Part shown: one piece after another, positions 26,718 through 35,395 of the stretch
Position numbering within the stretch: position 1 is the stretch's first letter
Layout of the letters: each line of letters begins with the position of its first letter
Assembly: GCA_004292755.1 (NCBI GenBank)
Contig: RDXE01000025.1
Coordinates: 248,001 to 312,000 of the forward strand
DNA length: 64,000 nt
Reading direction: 5' to 3'
Source of the DNA: Alphaproteobacteria bacterium
GTDB lineage: Bacteria; Pseudomonadota; Alphaproteobacteria; Elsterales; Elsteraceae
Translations under genes and position numbers: made by a program
Notes under the pieces: generated by a model
Databases searched by the model: none
The model's input: only the letters and a program-made list of their open reading frames with translations
Told to the model about the DNA's origin: nothing

Positions 26718-27482
26718 ATGACTGATCAGCCCCCAATCGTTACCGCTGCCGTGCTGGTGATCGGCAATGAGATCCTGTCTGGCCGCACCCAGGATGCCAA
26801 CACCCATTGGCTGGCCGGACGCCTGACCGAGCTTGGCATTCGCCTGCGGGAGGCACGGGTGGTAGCGGACGATGAGGCAGAGATCATCGCCGCCGTGACG
26901 GCACTCAGCCAGCGTTACACCTATCTGTTCACCACTGGTGGCATCGGGCCCACCCATGACGACATCACCAGCGCTGCGATTGCCAAAGCCTTCGGAGTTG
27001 GCTTTGGGCCAGACCCACGTGCGCTGCGCATTCTGGAAGATCATTACGCTCCCGACCAACGCACGCCCGCCCGTATGAAGATGGCAGAGTTGCCCGAGGG
27101 GGCGGAGTTGATCCTCAACCCTGTTTCCAAGGCGCCAGGATTCCGCCTAGGCAATGTGTTTGTGATGGCGGGCGTACCCTCAATCATGCGGGCGATGTTT
27201 GATGGCATTGCGGGTGGACTGGTCGGAGGTGCCAAGGTGCTGTCGCGCACCGTTTCCTGCCCCCTTGGCGAGGGCGTGATCGGTGGCCCTCTTGGTGCGT
27301 TGCAGGCCCGCTATCCCAACGTCGACCTCGGCTCCTACCCCTGGTTCCGCCACGGCGTTTACGGTACCAGCCTCGTCGCCCGTGGCACTGACCCTGCGGC
27401 GCTGGAAGAAGTGGTCGGCCACCTCGCCGCCTTGATCGAAGCTGCAGGTGGCCAGCCGACCATCGACCCAGTGGACGGGTAA
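26718..27482 (+). CDS. Molybdopterin-binding/CinA N-terminal-type protein (MoaB-like)
   Basis: 254-residue cytoplasmic protein of the competence/damage-inducible A type lacking the C-terminal deamidase domain. The MoCF-biosynthesis fold is clear: AAVLVIGNEILSGRTQDANT, LTELGIRLREARVVADDEAE, YLFTTGGIGPTHDDITS, GFRLGNVFVMAGVPSIMRAM. ATG 26718 (MTDQPPIVT) is the natural start; the frame is open upstream only because the pseudogene remnant is in the same frame. In other alphaproteobacteria this gene is often next to sfsA-map; here ggt and the pseudogene intervene. Confidence 0.9.
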   Translation: MTDQPPIVTAAVLVIGNEILSGRTQDANTHWLAGRLTELGIRLREARVVADDEAEIIAAVTALSQRYTYLFTTGGIGPTHDDITSAAIAKAFGVGFGPDPRALRILEDHYAPDQRTPARMKMAELPEGAELILNPVSKAPGFRLGNVFVMAGVPSIMRAMFDGIAGGLVGGAKVLSRTVSCPLGEGVIGGPLGALQARYPNVDLGSYPWFRHGVYGTSLVARGTDPAALEEVVGHLAALIEAAGGQPTIDPVDG

Positions 27483-27654
27483 CAGCCATCCACCAACCCC
27501 TGGGACGATCAACACGATCTCTCAGCGGGTGACACCACCTTGCAATCGGCGCGTCACAGTCGCTGGTCGCCGCGATGCCGAGACTCCAGTTGAACCCTCC
27601 ACCGCGCACGACCGCATCAGAGAGACAGGGAACCCCGGCCCTCGTCTTCACCAG

Positions 27655-28554
27655 CTAACGCAGTCCAGCGAGACTGACGCTCGCCTCAGCCTCCAGCCAG
27701 TCGCTCAAGCGGCGGGTGCGGGCATCGCCAATCAAGGCAGGCGACCAGGATAGCACCAGCCGCTTGGAGCATGGTCGCATTTCAGACGCGGGCAACACCC
27801 GTTGCAGGCGGCCATCGGCCAGGGGATCGGCAACCAACAAGCTGCGGCTGAGCACAGCGCCCGCCCCGGCAACGGCAGCCGCCTGGGCGGCGCCAAGATC
27901 CCGAAAGCTAAGGCCCCCAGCCCGCTGCGCCACCGTTGGCAGCCAAGTGCGCCAATCCCACTCAACAGCGAGAGGGGCGTCCGGTGTTGCCTTCCACACC
28001 AACGGCAGAGCGGCAAGATTGCCGCCCGCTTGCGCCAGTAAAGCAGGGGCTGCGACTGGAAACACCATCTCGGGCGGTAACAAGCGCTGGGTGCTGCTGG
28101 CCCGCGCCTCGGCACTGGGCAACCAGAGCAGGCGAAGTTCGGCCTCCACCCCCGTCAGCTCGCTCCAGGAGGTGGCAGGCAGCAGTTCGATGCGCGCAGC
28201 AGGCGCGGTGCCAGCCGCGAAGCGCTGCAAGCGCGGCGCGAGCCACCACGTCGCCACTGCTGCACTGGCCGCAAGGCGCAGGGGCGCATCACCCCCGCGG
28301 GCAACGGCAGGCAATCGAGCCAGCAAATCCAAGGCGGCAATCAACTCTGGCAGCAAGGCCGCCCCTGCGGCTGTGGGTTGTAGCGGCGGCGTGCGGTCGA
28401 TCAGGCGCTGGCCCATCGCGTGTTCCAGCCGCCGAATCTGGTGGCTGACGGCACTCTGTGTCAGCCCCAACTCGGCCGCAGCGCGCGCAAACCCGCCGAG
28501 GCGAACCACAGCCTCGAAGGTGACCAGAGGCTGAAACGGCGGCAGGTGCCGCAT
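27655..28554 (-). CDS. LysR-family transcriptional regulator (GcvA-like)
   Basis: 299-residue LTTR. The winged helix-turn-helix spans about residues 5-65: PLVTFEAVVRLGGFARAAAE, LGLTQSAVSHQIRRLEHAMG, QRLIDRTPPLQPTAAGAALL. An effector domain follows. The HLPPFQPLVTFEAV start is typical of the GcvA branch. ATG 28554 is chosen because AGGAG lies 8 nt upstream. It is divergent from the DMT-family exporter at 28658, which it probably regulates from the 103-bp spacer. Confidence 0.92.
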   Translation of the reverse strand: MRHLPPFQPLVTFEAVVRLGGFARAAAELGLTQSAVSHQIRRLEHAMGQRLIDRTPPLQPTAAGAALLPELIAALDLLARLPAVARGGDAPLRLAASAAVATWWLAPRLQRFAAGTAPAARIELLPATSWSELTGVEAELRLLWLPSAEARASSTQRLLPPEMVFPVAAPALLAQAGGNLAALPLVWKATPDAPLAVEWDWRTWLPTVAQRAGGLSFRDLGAAQAAAVAGAGAVLSRSLLVADPLADGRLQRVLPASEMRPCSKRLVLSWSPALIGDARTRRLSDWLEAEASVSLAGLR

Positions 28555-28657
28555 CCCATGAACTCCTGTCATGTCTTGGTGAGTGGCGATCATTAGGCGC
28601 CGACACGATGTGGTGCTGCAATGGCGCCGTCCCCCAGCACCCGGAGTTCAGCGCGCC

Positions 28658-29590
28658 ATGCCCCCTCGCTCCTCTGCCCTGCCGCTCAGTGGATTGCTGG
28701 CCGCCGCGGCGGCGGTGGTGTTGGGGGCGGGATGGCAGATCGCCACCCGTGCGGGTGTGCGCACCAGCATGACCCCGATTGACCTCGCCCTGCTGCGCTA
28801 CACCGTGCCCGCCCTCTTGCTGGCACCGGTGTGGTGGCGCTTGTTGCGACACTGGCCCGACGGCCTGTCCTTCAGCCGCGTCGCTCTTATGCTCGTCGGC
28901 GGCGGCCTGCCCTTTGGGCTGTTGGCGATGGCCGGGGCCAGGTTCGCCCCCGCAGCCGACATGGGAACAATGATGGCGGGTGCGATGCCACTCGCCGTGG
29001 CGCTGGTTGCCGCGCTGTGGCTACGCGAGGCGATCAACACACGCCGGGCCATTGGCCTATTCCTGGTGATGGCAGCGATGGTGCTGGTGCTGGTGCCATC
29101 CCTGCTCGCCAATGCCGATGGCCGCTGGCAGGGACATTTGCTGTTCCTCAGCGCAGCCGCGGCATGGGCGACGTACACTGTGGCCTATCGCGCCAGTGGC
29201 CTGGAGCCATGGTGCGCGACGGCTTTGCTGGCGCTGGGGTCGGCAGTGGCCATTGTGCCGCTGTGGTGGCTGGCGGGCAGCGACCTCACCCGCGTGCCGG
29301 CCGTTGAGCTCGTCTGGCAAATCTTGTGGCAAGGCGTGTTGGCAGGCGTGGGCGGAGTGTGGGCCTATGGTGCGACGGTCGCCGCACTTGGCGCCCAGCG
29401 TGCGGGCCTCTCTGGAGCGCTGGTACCACCCACCGTCACGCTAGGAGCGCTGATTCTGTTGGGGGAAGTGCCCAGCCCCACAACTCTGATCGCCGTCGTG
29501 CTTGCGACGATGGGCGTGGTGGTGGCGGGCTGGCCCGGCAGCACTGCAGAGCATGCCAAGTCCCACGCTACACCCTCCTCCAGGGATTGA
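28658..29590 (+). CDS. DMT-superfamily transporter (EamA/RhaT type)
   Basis: 310-residue inner-membrane protein with about ten transmembrane helices in two EamA repeats; examples are LSGLLAAAAAVVLGAGWQIA, ALMLVGGGLPFGLLAMAGARF, MMAGAMPLAVALVAALWLRE, RAIGLFLVMAAMVLVLVPSL and ILLGEVPSPTTLIAVVLATM. Members export or import metabolites such as amino acids; the substrate is not readable. It is divergent from a LysR regulator. ATG 28658 gives a short polar N terminus before the first helix. Confidence 0.9.
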   Translation: MPPRSSALPLSGLLAAAAAVVLGAGWQIATRAGVRTSMTPIDLALLRYTVPALLLAPVWWRLLRHWPDGLSFSRVALMLVGGGLPFGLLAMAGARFAPAADMGTMMAGAMPLAVALVAALWLREAINTRRAIGLFLVMAAMVLVLVPSLLANADGRWQGHLLFLSAAAAWATYTVAYRASGLEPWCATALLALGSAVAIVPLWWLAGSDLTRVPAVELVWQILWQGVLAGVGGVWAYGATVAALGAQRAGLSGALVPPTVTLGALILLGEVPSPTTLIAVVLATMGVVVAGWPGSTAEHAKSHATPSSRD

Positions 29591-29646
29591 GCCCCGCCCC
29601 GTTTGCGCATACTGTCCCGCGTCCGCGCGACAAGACCGGCGCTGCT

Positions 29647-29733
29647 GGGGACATGGCGGAATCGGTAGACGCACCGGACTTAAAATCCGGAGGCCGCAAG
29701 GCTGTGGGGGTTCGAGTCCCCCTGTCCCTACCA
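29647..29733 (+). tRNA. tRNA-Leu (anticodon UAA)
   Basis: 87-nt tRNA with encoded CCA. The acceptor stem GGGGACA pairs with TGTCCCT (first pair G-U), and the anticodon arm is CCGGA-CTTAAAA-TCCGG with anticodon TAA. The long variable arm (GGCCGCAAGGCT region) and T arm GGGGG-TTCGAGT-CCCCC follow. The long variable arm and anticodon both say leucine. Confidence 0.98.
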
Positions 29734-29744
29734 AACAGCGCGCG

Positions 29745-29764
29745 GGAGGGGTGGAAGTCCCTCC
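29745..29764 (+). terminator. Weak hairpin after tRNA-Leu
   Basis: GGAGGG/CCCTCC stem of 6 bp with an 8-nt loop starting 12 nt after the tRNA. No U-tract follows, so this is only a possible terminator or processing signal. Confidence 0.35.
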
Positions 29765-29973
29765 TCTCCGGGCAGGATGACTGATCTTACGGCCACGCTT
29801 GCTCTACCTCGCCGTCGCCCGGCGGCGGGGTTGGCTCGTCGCCAAGGGACGGTGTCGTCTGGGCGGTACTCGGTACAACCAGCCTCTGCAAGCCGGGCCA
29901 AGGGACCCTCACTGCGGTGACCGGGCATCCCGACGGACGCGTCGCAGGCTGGTAAAGCGTTTGGGAGGGGGCG

Positions 29974-30834
29974 ATGTGGGCTTGGGTGGGGCTTGGGCTG
30001 GGCATGCTGCTGGCCGGATGCGCGGCTGTGGCGGAGCCCGCCAGCGGTCGCGGCCTGGAGCAAACCTTGCGGGTTGCGGTGCCAGGCACAGGGGCCGAGA
30101 TCACGGTCCGGCTGTGCCTACCCGCGGGCGCCGAGGTTCCACGATTGGTCCTGATCAACCATGGCTCAACCCCCAATGCCGACCTGCGCCAGCGACAGCA
30201 GCCGCTGGCCTGCGATCATCCGGCAGCGGCGTGGTTTCTCGCCCGCGGCTATGCCGTGGCGGCACCCCTGCGGCGGGGCTATGGCGCTGCAGGCGGGGCT
30301 TGGGCGGGTGACTTCGGTCCCTGTACCGCCCCAAACTATCGCCACGCCGGACGGGAAACGGCACGAGACATCCGGGCGGCCATCAACCATTTGGTCACGC
30401 TCCCCAGCGTTCAGGCGGATGGCGTTATTGTGCTGGGCCATTCCGGTGGCGGTTGGGGTGCCTTGGCCCTGGCGGCTGAGCCTCCAGTCGCCCTCGGCGC
30501 GATCATCAACATAGCGGGTGGGCGCGGCGGGCGCGCCGGTGGGCGGCCTAATGTTAACTGCCAACCGACAGCGCTGGTCGCCAGTGCGGGCGAGTTCGGC
30601 GCCACCGCACGCGTGCCCAGCCTATGGCTCTACACGGCCAACGACAGCTTTTTTGACGTTCCGCTGGCCCAGCGGATGCTGGAGGCCTACCGCGGTGCGG
30701 GTGGCCAAGCGGAGTTCCATGCGCTGCCCGCCTTTGGCAGCGACGGACACCAGCAATTCTTCGCCGTCGAAGGGCCCGCAGCGTGGGGGCCCGTCGTGGC
30801 GCAGTTCCTCGCCCCCTACCCAAGCCGACGGTAA
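29974..30834 (+). CDS. Alpha/beta-hydrolase lipoprotein
   Basis: 286-residue putative lipoprotein (signal ending LLAGC, Cys16) with an alpha/beta-hydrolase domain. LVLINHGSTPN carries the oxyanion HG, VIVLGHSGGGWGALAL the nucleophilic Ser, and LYTANDSFFDVPLAQRML and GSDGHQQFF the likely acid and His. It resembles dienelactone hydrolase/prolyl oligopeptidase-type esterases; the substrate is unknown. GGGAGGGGG precedes ATG 29974. The lipobox suggests anchoring in the envelope. Confidence 0.85.
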   Translation: MWAWVGLGLGMLLAGCAAVAEPASGRGLEQTLRVAVPGTGAEITVRLCLPAGAEVPRLVLINHGSTPNADLRQRQQPLACDHPAAAWFLARGYAVAAPLRRGYGAAGGAWAGDFGPCTAPNYRHAGRETARDIRAAINHLVTLPSVQADGVIVLGHSGGGWGALALAAEPPVALGAIINIAGGRGGRAGGRPNVNCQPTALVASAGEFGATARVPSLWLYTANDSFFDVPLAQRMLEAYRGAGGQAEFHALPAFGSDGHQQFFAVEGPAAWGPVVAQFLAPYPSRR

Positions 30835-30898
30835 AGTCCCATCTCCCCTGGGCGAACCGGTGTCACACCCCGCCCCTCTCGCCAAGGCTGCCCCGTCC

Positions 30899-31519
30899 AT
30901 GACGCTGTTGATTGACCCCTGGACCTTCCCCGAACCGTCCACACCCTTTGACGACGGCGCTGCTGTCCGCACGCTGGTGCTGGGCGGTGGCTGCTTCTGG
31001 TGTACCGAGGCTGTGTATGTGGAATTGGCCGGGGTTACCCGCGTGCGGCCGGGGTATGCTAGTGATTCGTTGGCGAAGGCCGATTATCGCACGGTGTGCA
31101 GCGGCACCACCAACCATGCCGAGGTGATCGAGATCACCTATCAGCCACCGGTGATCCCGCTTGGTCGGTTGCTGAAGCTGTTCTTCGCCATCGCCCACGA
31201 CCCGACGCAGAAAAACCGCCAGGGTGCGGATGTCGGTCGCCAGTATCGCTCGGTGGTGTTTTACAGTTCCGAGGCAGAGCGGCTCTACATCACCCAATAC
31301 ATGGCAGAGATCGCCCAGGCACGACTGTTTTCCGCCCCCCTGGCCACCACCGTGGAGCCGTTGGAGGCGTTTTACGCCGCTGAGCCCGAGCATCACGGCT
31401 ATGCCCGGCGCAACCCTGGCAGCCCCTATATCCGCGCGGTGTCTGATCCTAAGGTTGCGAAGTTGCGCAAAACCCACGCGCCGCTGCTCGCGCCCGCACC
31501 CACTGGTCAGCGCAGTTGA
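30899..31519 (+). CDS. msrA: Peptide-methionine (S)-S-oxide reductase MsrA
   Basis: 206-residue MsrA that repairs methionine-S-sulfoxide. The catalytic motif GGGCFWCTEAV lies near residue 30, followed by VRPGYASDS and TNHAEVIEITY, HDPTQKNRQGADVGRQYRSV and EPEHHGYARRNPGSPYI. The usual GYAGG loop reads GYASD. ATG 30899 is chosen; a GTG at 30860 is in frame but has no ribosome site. It is followed by the CDGSH gene on the same strand. Confidence 0.95.
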   Translation: MTLLIDPWTFPEPSTPFDDGAAVRTLVLGGGCFWCTEAVYVELAGVTRVRPGYASDSLAKADYRTVCSGTTNHAEVIEITYQPPVIPLGRLLKLFFAIAHDPTQKNRQGADVGRQYRSVVFYSSEAERLYITQYMAEIAQARLFSAPLATTVEPLEAFYAAEPEHHGYARRNPGSPYIRAVSDPKVAKLRKTHAPLLAPAPTGQRS

Positions 31520-31588
31520 TGCAGGGTGCCATTCAGTGGCACAAGCGGGGGTGACCGATCCACGCGATCCTTGAGGGGGACCTAGATC

Positions 31589-31843
31589 ATGATCGAGACC
31601 GCACAGCCGATCCCTGCCGCCCGCAGCCCGATTTCCGTGCAGGTGGAGGCTGGCAAGACCTATTGGTGGTGCACCTGTGGCCGCTCCAAGAAGCAGCCCT
31701 TCTGCGATGGTGCCCACAAGGGAACTGGCCTGACCCCCCTTACCTACACCGCCGAGGCCGCGGGCGAATTGTGGTTCTGCGCCTGCAAGGCAACCCAGGG
31801 GCAGCCGCTGTGCGACGGCAGCCATAACACCCTGGCCCCGTAA
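31589..31843 (+). CDS. Double CDGSH iron-sulfur protein
   Basis: 84-residue protein with two CDGSH-type 2Fe-2S motifs: WCTCGRSKKQPFCDGAHKG and FCACKATQGQPLCDGSHNT, each with C-x-C and the CDG(S/A)H. This double arrangement matches the MitoNEET-like small bacterial members (as in CISD3) that act in redox or iron handling. GAGGGGGA lies 10 nt before ATG 31589. It sits between msrA and a SRAP protein, a stress-type context. Confidence 0.94.
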   Translation: MIETAQPIPAARSPISVQVEAGKTYWWCTCGRSKKQPFCDGAHKGTGLTPLTYTAEAAGELWFCACKATQGQPLCDGSHNTLAP

Positions 31844-31867
31844 CGTCCGCCCCTTAGAGCCACGGCG

Positions 31868-32569
31868 ATGTGCGGCCGCTACCTGCTGACGGCGCCACCC
31901 AGCGACTTGTCAGACCTGCTGCCGCACCCATCGGCCACGCTGCTGTGGCCGAATGTGCCATCGCGCTGGAACATCGCGCCGACGCAACGCATCCTTGCTG
32001 TGCTGCGCGAGGCCGACGGCGACATGGTCGCCCGGCTAATCCGTTGGGGCCTGGTGCCCCATTGGAGCCGGGATCGCGGTGGTCCGCCGCTGATCAACGC
32101 CCGCGCCGAGACGTTGGACACCAAGGCGAGCTTCCGGGATGCCGCCCGGCGTCGGCGCTGCTTGATCCCAGCCTCAGGCTTCTATGAGTGGGTCAGCCGC
32201 GACGGTGCCAAGCACCCCCATGTGATCCACCTCACCAGCGGCCAGCCGTTCTGGTTCGCAGGTCTGTGGGACACATGGACCGGGCCGGATGGGCCAGTGA
32301 TCAGCACCGCCCTGATCACCGTCGCCGCCAACCGCGACTTGGCTGCGCTGCACCACCGCATGCCGGTGATCCTGCCGGGCGCGGATGCCGCGGCGGTGTG
32401 GCTCGACCACCCGGCCGAGGCAGCGCGCGCCAGTCTGGTCCCGCTGCCCGAGGGATTGCTGACCATCCGCGCAGTCGGACCACTGGTCAATTCGGTGCAA
32501 ACCGACGACCCCCGGTGTCTGGAGCCACCTGTCGCCCCACCACCGACGCGTCAGGGCAGCCTGTTCTAA
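31868..32569 (+). CDS. SRAP-domain protein (YedK/HMCES-like)
   Basis: 233-residue SOS-response-associated protein that crosslinks to abasic sites in single-stranded DNA through Cys2. The N terminus MCGRYLL is exact. WGLVPHW, INARAETLDTKASFRDAARR, CLIPASGFYEW and LHHRMPVIL supply the conserved Asn, Glu and His. It follows the CDGSH gene by 24 nt. Its end is 3 nt from the end of the convergent prs gene. Confidence 0.95.
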   Translation: MCGRYLLTAPPSDLSDLLPHPSATLLWPNVPSRWNIAPTQRILAVLREADGDMVARLIRWGLVPHWSRDRGGPPLINARAETLDTKASFRDAARRRRCLIPASGFYEWVSRDGAKHPHVIHLTSGQPFWFAGLWDTWTGPDGPVISTALITVAANRDLAALHHRMPVILPGADAAAVWLDHPAEAARASLVPLPEGLLTIRAVGPLVNSVQTDDPRCLEPPVAPPPTRQGSLF

Positions 32570-32572
32570 GGA

Positions 32573-33523
32573 TTACGCGAACAGGGAGGAGACCGATTGC
32601 TCCTCACTCACCCGGCGGATGGCTTCGGCCAACAGCGGGGCGATGGTGATCTGCCGAATGTTCTGGGCCACCCGCACGGCTTCGGTTGCCTGGATCGAAT
32701 CCGTTGTCACCATCATGTCGATCGGGGCCGAGGCGACGCGGGCAACCGCACCACCCGATAGCACACCGTGGGTAACATAGGCTGAGACAGACGTCGCGCC
32801 GGCTTCCCGCAAGGCAGCGGCCGCATTGCACAGGGTGCCAGCGCTATCGACAATGTCGTCGACCAGCACGCAGCGGCGGTCGCGGACATCGCCGATGATG
32901 TTCATCACTTCCGACACGCCAGCGCGCTCGCGACGCTTGTCGATGATCGCAAGGTCAGCATCCAGACGCTTGGCCACCTGACGGGCCCGCACCACACCGC
33001 CGACATCGGGCGAGACGATGGTGAGGTCCGGGCAGTCCGTCGCGCCCTCGCCGCCGTACTTCTCGATCATGTCCTTGGTGAACACAGGTGCGGCGTAGAG
33101 ATTGTCCAGTGGGATGTCGAAGAAGCCCTGAATCTGCCCAGCATGCAGGTCGAGGGTCAGCACCCGGTCAGCACCCGCCGTGGTGATCAGGTTCGCCACC
33201 AGCTTTGCCGAGATTGGCGTGCGGGGGCCCGACTTCCGGTCCTGGCGTGCATAGCCATAGTAGGGAATCACAGCCGTGATGCGCTTGGCCGAGCCGCGCT
33301 TCAGCGCATCCAACGTGACCAGCAATTCCATCAAGTTGTCATTGGCGGGATAGGATGTGGATTGGATGACAAACACATCTTCGCCGCGTACATTCTCATG
33401 AATCTCAACAAACACTTCCATATCAGAGAAGCGCCGCACACTCGCCTTGGTCATCGGTAAATTCAGCACCGCGCAAATCGCTTCGGCGAGGGGGCGGTTA
33501 GAATTGCAGCTCAGGATTTTCAT
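32573..33523 (-). CDS. prs: Ribose-phosphate pyrophosphokinase
   Basis: 316-residue class I PRPP synthase. Visible are [20 protein letters not shown], the flexible region [40 protein letters not shown] and the PRPP-binding loop [17 protein letters not shown]. It supplies PRPP for nucleotide, His and Trp synthesis. It is transcribed alone from 33523; a short GGGGC/GCCCC hairpin (33543-33556) lies in its 5' leader. Confidence 0.97.
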   Translation of the reverse strand: MKILSCNSNRPLAEAICAVLNLPMTKASVRRFSDMEVFVEIHENVRGEDVFVIQSTSYPANDNLMELLVTLDALKRGSAKRITAVIPYYGYARQDRKSGPRTPISAKLVANLITTAGADRVLTLDLHAGQIQGFFDIPLDNLYAAPVFTKDMIEKYGGEGATDCPDLTIVSPDVGGVVRARQVAKRLDADLAIIDKRRERAGVSEVMNIIGDVRDRRCVLVDDIVDSAGTLCNAAAALREAGATSVSAYVTHGVLSGGAVARVASAPIDMMVTTDSIQATEAVRVAQNIRQITIAPLLAEAIRRVSEEQSVSSLFA

Positions 33524-33699
33524 GATGCCGACCCGCCGCTAAGGGGCCTCCGCCCCAGGACAACAGAATTATCCCCGGCATCAAGGATGATAGCCGGTTG
33601 ACCGGCGCGGACCCTACACCGGCTGTCCTTGAACTGTAAACCGCACGCGACCCCATGCGACAAACCCATGCGCTCACTGGCAGGACAAAGCCGCGACGG

Positions 33700-34581
33700 C
33701 TAGCGCCGCGGGATGGTCTGGGCAGCTTCGATCAGCGCATCAATGCCATCCCAGGCCGCTTCGGCGATGGTCAACGCCAATTCGCCCCAGCGACCGTCCA
33801 GGCGCCCGGCGGGAACCTGATTGCGCTGCTCCACAGCCCCCACCTCGCTACCGTCGGGCTGGCTCAACACCCAGCGCAGCACCACGGCCTGCCGCCCATC
33901 ACGCGGCGGGCTGAGGGCGACAGTGGCGCGCAGCTGGGCGGTGCGCGGACCGATGGTCTGGACGACGGGGATGCGATTCTGGCGCATCACCACTTCCACA
34001 GCGGCTTTCAGCGCTGTTGCACCGTCGCCAGGGGCGCCCTCGATACGGGCGACGGCAATGGATTCGGCGACGGCAGCCTCCACCACCTCTGGTCCCGACA
34101 GCAGCGGCGCGATGGCGCTGGCAAGGGTGCGGGCGAAGGCGGTCACCCCACCTGGCACCGGCCGCCCCGCTGCATCCAGCGCGATGGAGCCGCGGGGTTC
34201 CGCCAGCGTGCGGCCTGCCCAGGATTCCAGGCGCCACGCTGTTTCCACTTGCCCAGGGCGCACAAGGCTGGCGCCGCGCAGGCGGCTGCTGCCGCGGTTG
34301 CCCACACCAACCGCTGCCGGGACACCGATCCCGCGCAATTCTGAGGCAACGGCCTCCGCCACCACTCGACCGAACTCAGGCGGCACGCCATCCAGTGGCG
34401 CGACGCTGACGCCAAGGGCAGGGGCTAGGTCCAACAGGGGATTGGCGACGCGGACGGCTTCATCGCTGCGGAAGGGCTGCGGCAGTGGTTGGCAGCCAGC
34501 CAGCGCAACAGCCAGAACCGCAGCCCAGGCTGCCTGGACCACTGCCCCGCGCCGGTTCTCCCTCACACCGGGATCACGCAT
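33700..34581 (-). CDS. Putative lipoprotein at the end of the envelope operon
   Basis: 293-residue lipoprotein candidate: the basic N terminus leads into VVQAAWAAVLAVALAGC with Cys about 30, followed by QPLPQPF. The rest has alternating helices and strands (LLDLAPALGVSVAPLDGV, VQTIGPRTAQLRATVALSPP, VLRWVLSQPDGSEVGAVEQ) typical of periplasmic proteins. I do not recognise a family. Its start lies inside the tiny ORF at 34563-34634 in another frame, so it is coupled to the upstream genes. Confidence 0.7.
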   Translation of the reverse strand: MRDPGVRENRRGAVVQAAWAAVLAVALAGCQPLPQPFRSDEAVRVANPLLDLAPALGVSVAPLDGVPPEFGRVVAEAVASELRGIGVPAAVGVGNRGSSRLRGASLVRPGQVETAWRLESWAGRTLAEPRGSIALDAAGRPVPGGVTAFARTLASAIAPLLSGPEVVEAAVAESIAVARIEGAPGDGATALKAAVEVVMRQNRIPVVQTIGPRTAQLRATVALSPPRDGRQAVVLRWVLSQPDGSEVGAVEQRNQVPAGRLDGRWGELALTIAEAAWDGIDALIEAAQTIPRR

Positions 34582-34634
34582 GAGACCAACAGCCCCAACA
34601 GGCAGAACAGCATCAAGAACAACAGGTGAGGCAT
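34563..34634 (-). CDS. Tiny ORF (23 codons) coupled between pgeF and lipoprotein
   Basis: ATG 34634 overlaps the pgeF stop as TGATG. The product is MPHLLFLMLFCLLGLLVSC plus four residues (VIPV): one hydrophobic stretch ending in a lipobox-like LVSC. Its stop at 34563-34565 is 17 nt inside the next gene. It could be a real small membrane peptide or a coupling device that brings ribosomes to the next start. The overlap pattern supports translation; function is unknown. Confidence 0.4.
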   Translation of the reverse strand: MPHLLFLMLFCLLGLLVSCVIPV

Positions 34635-35395
34635 CACATCACCGCGATGGCGGAGATTTGGCGACCATAGTCTGGCTCGCCCGCCAGAGTGGTACGGCGA
34701 TAGCTGAACCAGCGTGCGGGATCGGCGCACGTGTCGGCATCCAACCGGTCAACCGCACCCAGACCCAATCCCTGCAACCGGGCTTCCAGATAGCGCCCCA
34801 AGTCAAAATGTGCGCGCTGGCGCCCCGGAGGACAGGCGAACCAACGGGCATTGGCGGGGTCCGCTTCGACAAAGCGCGCCTCAAACTCCGGGCCCACCTC
34901 ATAGCTGGCGGCACCGATGCAGGGGCCAATCGCGGCCAGAATGCGGCTGCGGTCAGCCCCCTCGCCCTCCATGCGCACGACGGCAGCATCCACGATACCG
35001 GTGAGCGCACCCTTCCAGCCCGCATGGGCTGCAGCCACCACGCGGGCAACCGGGTCTACCAGCAAGACCGGCGCACAATCCGCCGCCAGGGCACCAACCG
35101 CGAGGCGAGGCGTGCGGGTGACAACGGCGTCGGCTTCCACCGGGCGCTGCGGCCAAGGACCGGTCACCACCACCGCCTCGGCACTGTGAATTTGATACAG
35201 GCTGACCAGATGGTCGCCCGCAACCCCCAGGCGGGCCGCCACCCGGCGACGATTCTCCGCCACCGCGGCCGGGTCATCACGACTGCCGAGGCCAACATTG
35301 AGCGAGGCGTAGAGGCCCGTGCTCACCCCACCCTCGCGACCAAAGAAGCCGTGAACGATCCCTGGCACGGCGGCCAACAGCTGAGACTGCATCAT
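34634..35395 (-). CDS. pgeF: Peptidoglycan editing factor PgeF (YfiH/laccase-domain)
   Basis: 253-residue multicopper-polyphenol-oxidoreductase-fold protein that removes wrongly built peptidoglycan precursors. GIVHGFFGREGGVS, DCAPVLLVDP, AAAHAGWKGAL and GPCIGAASYEVG contain the metal-binding Cys and His. ATG 35395 overlaps the preceding stop as ATGA, the preferred start over the longer frame from 35425. It follows lgt and the MidA-type gene as in many alphaproteobacteria. Confidence 0.93.
   Translation of the reverse strand: MMQSQLLAAVPGIVHGFFGREGGVSTGLYASLNVGLGSRDDPAAVAENRRRVAARLGVAGDHLVSLYQIHSAEAVVVTGPWPQRPVEADAVVTRTPRLAVGALAADCAPVLLVDPVARVVAAAHAGWKGALTGIVDAAVVRMEGEGADRSRILAAIGPCIGAASYEVGPEFEARFVEADPANARWFACPPGRQRAHFDLGRYLEARLQGLGLGAVDRLDADTCADPARWFSYRRTTLAGEPDYGRQISAIAVM

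Noticed and set aside
29787-30176. Minus-strand 129-codon frame after the tRNA
   Set aside because: Pro/Ser/Arg-rich without motif, and most of it lies opposite the hydrolase lipoprotein gene.
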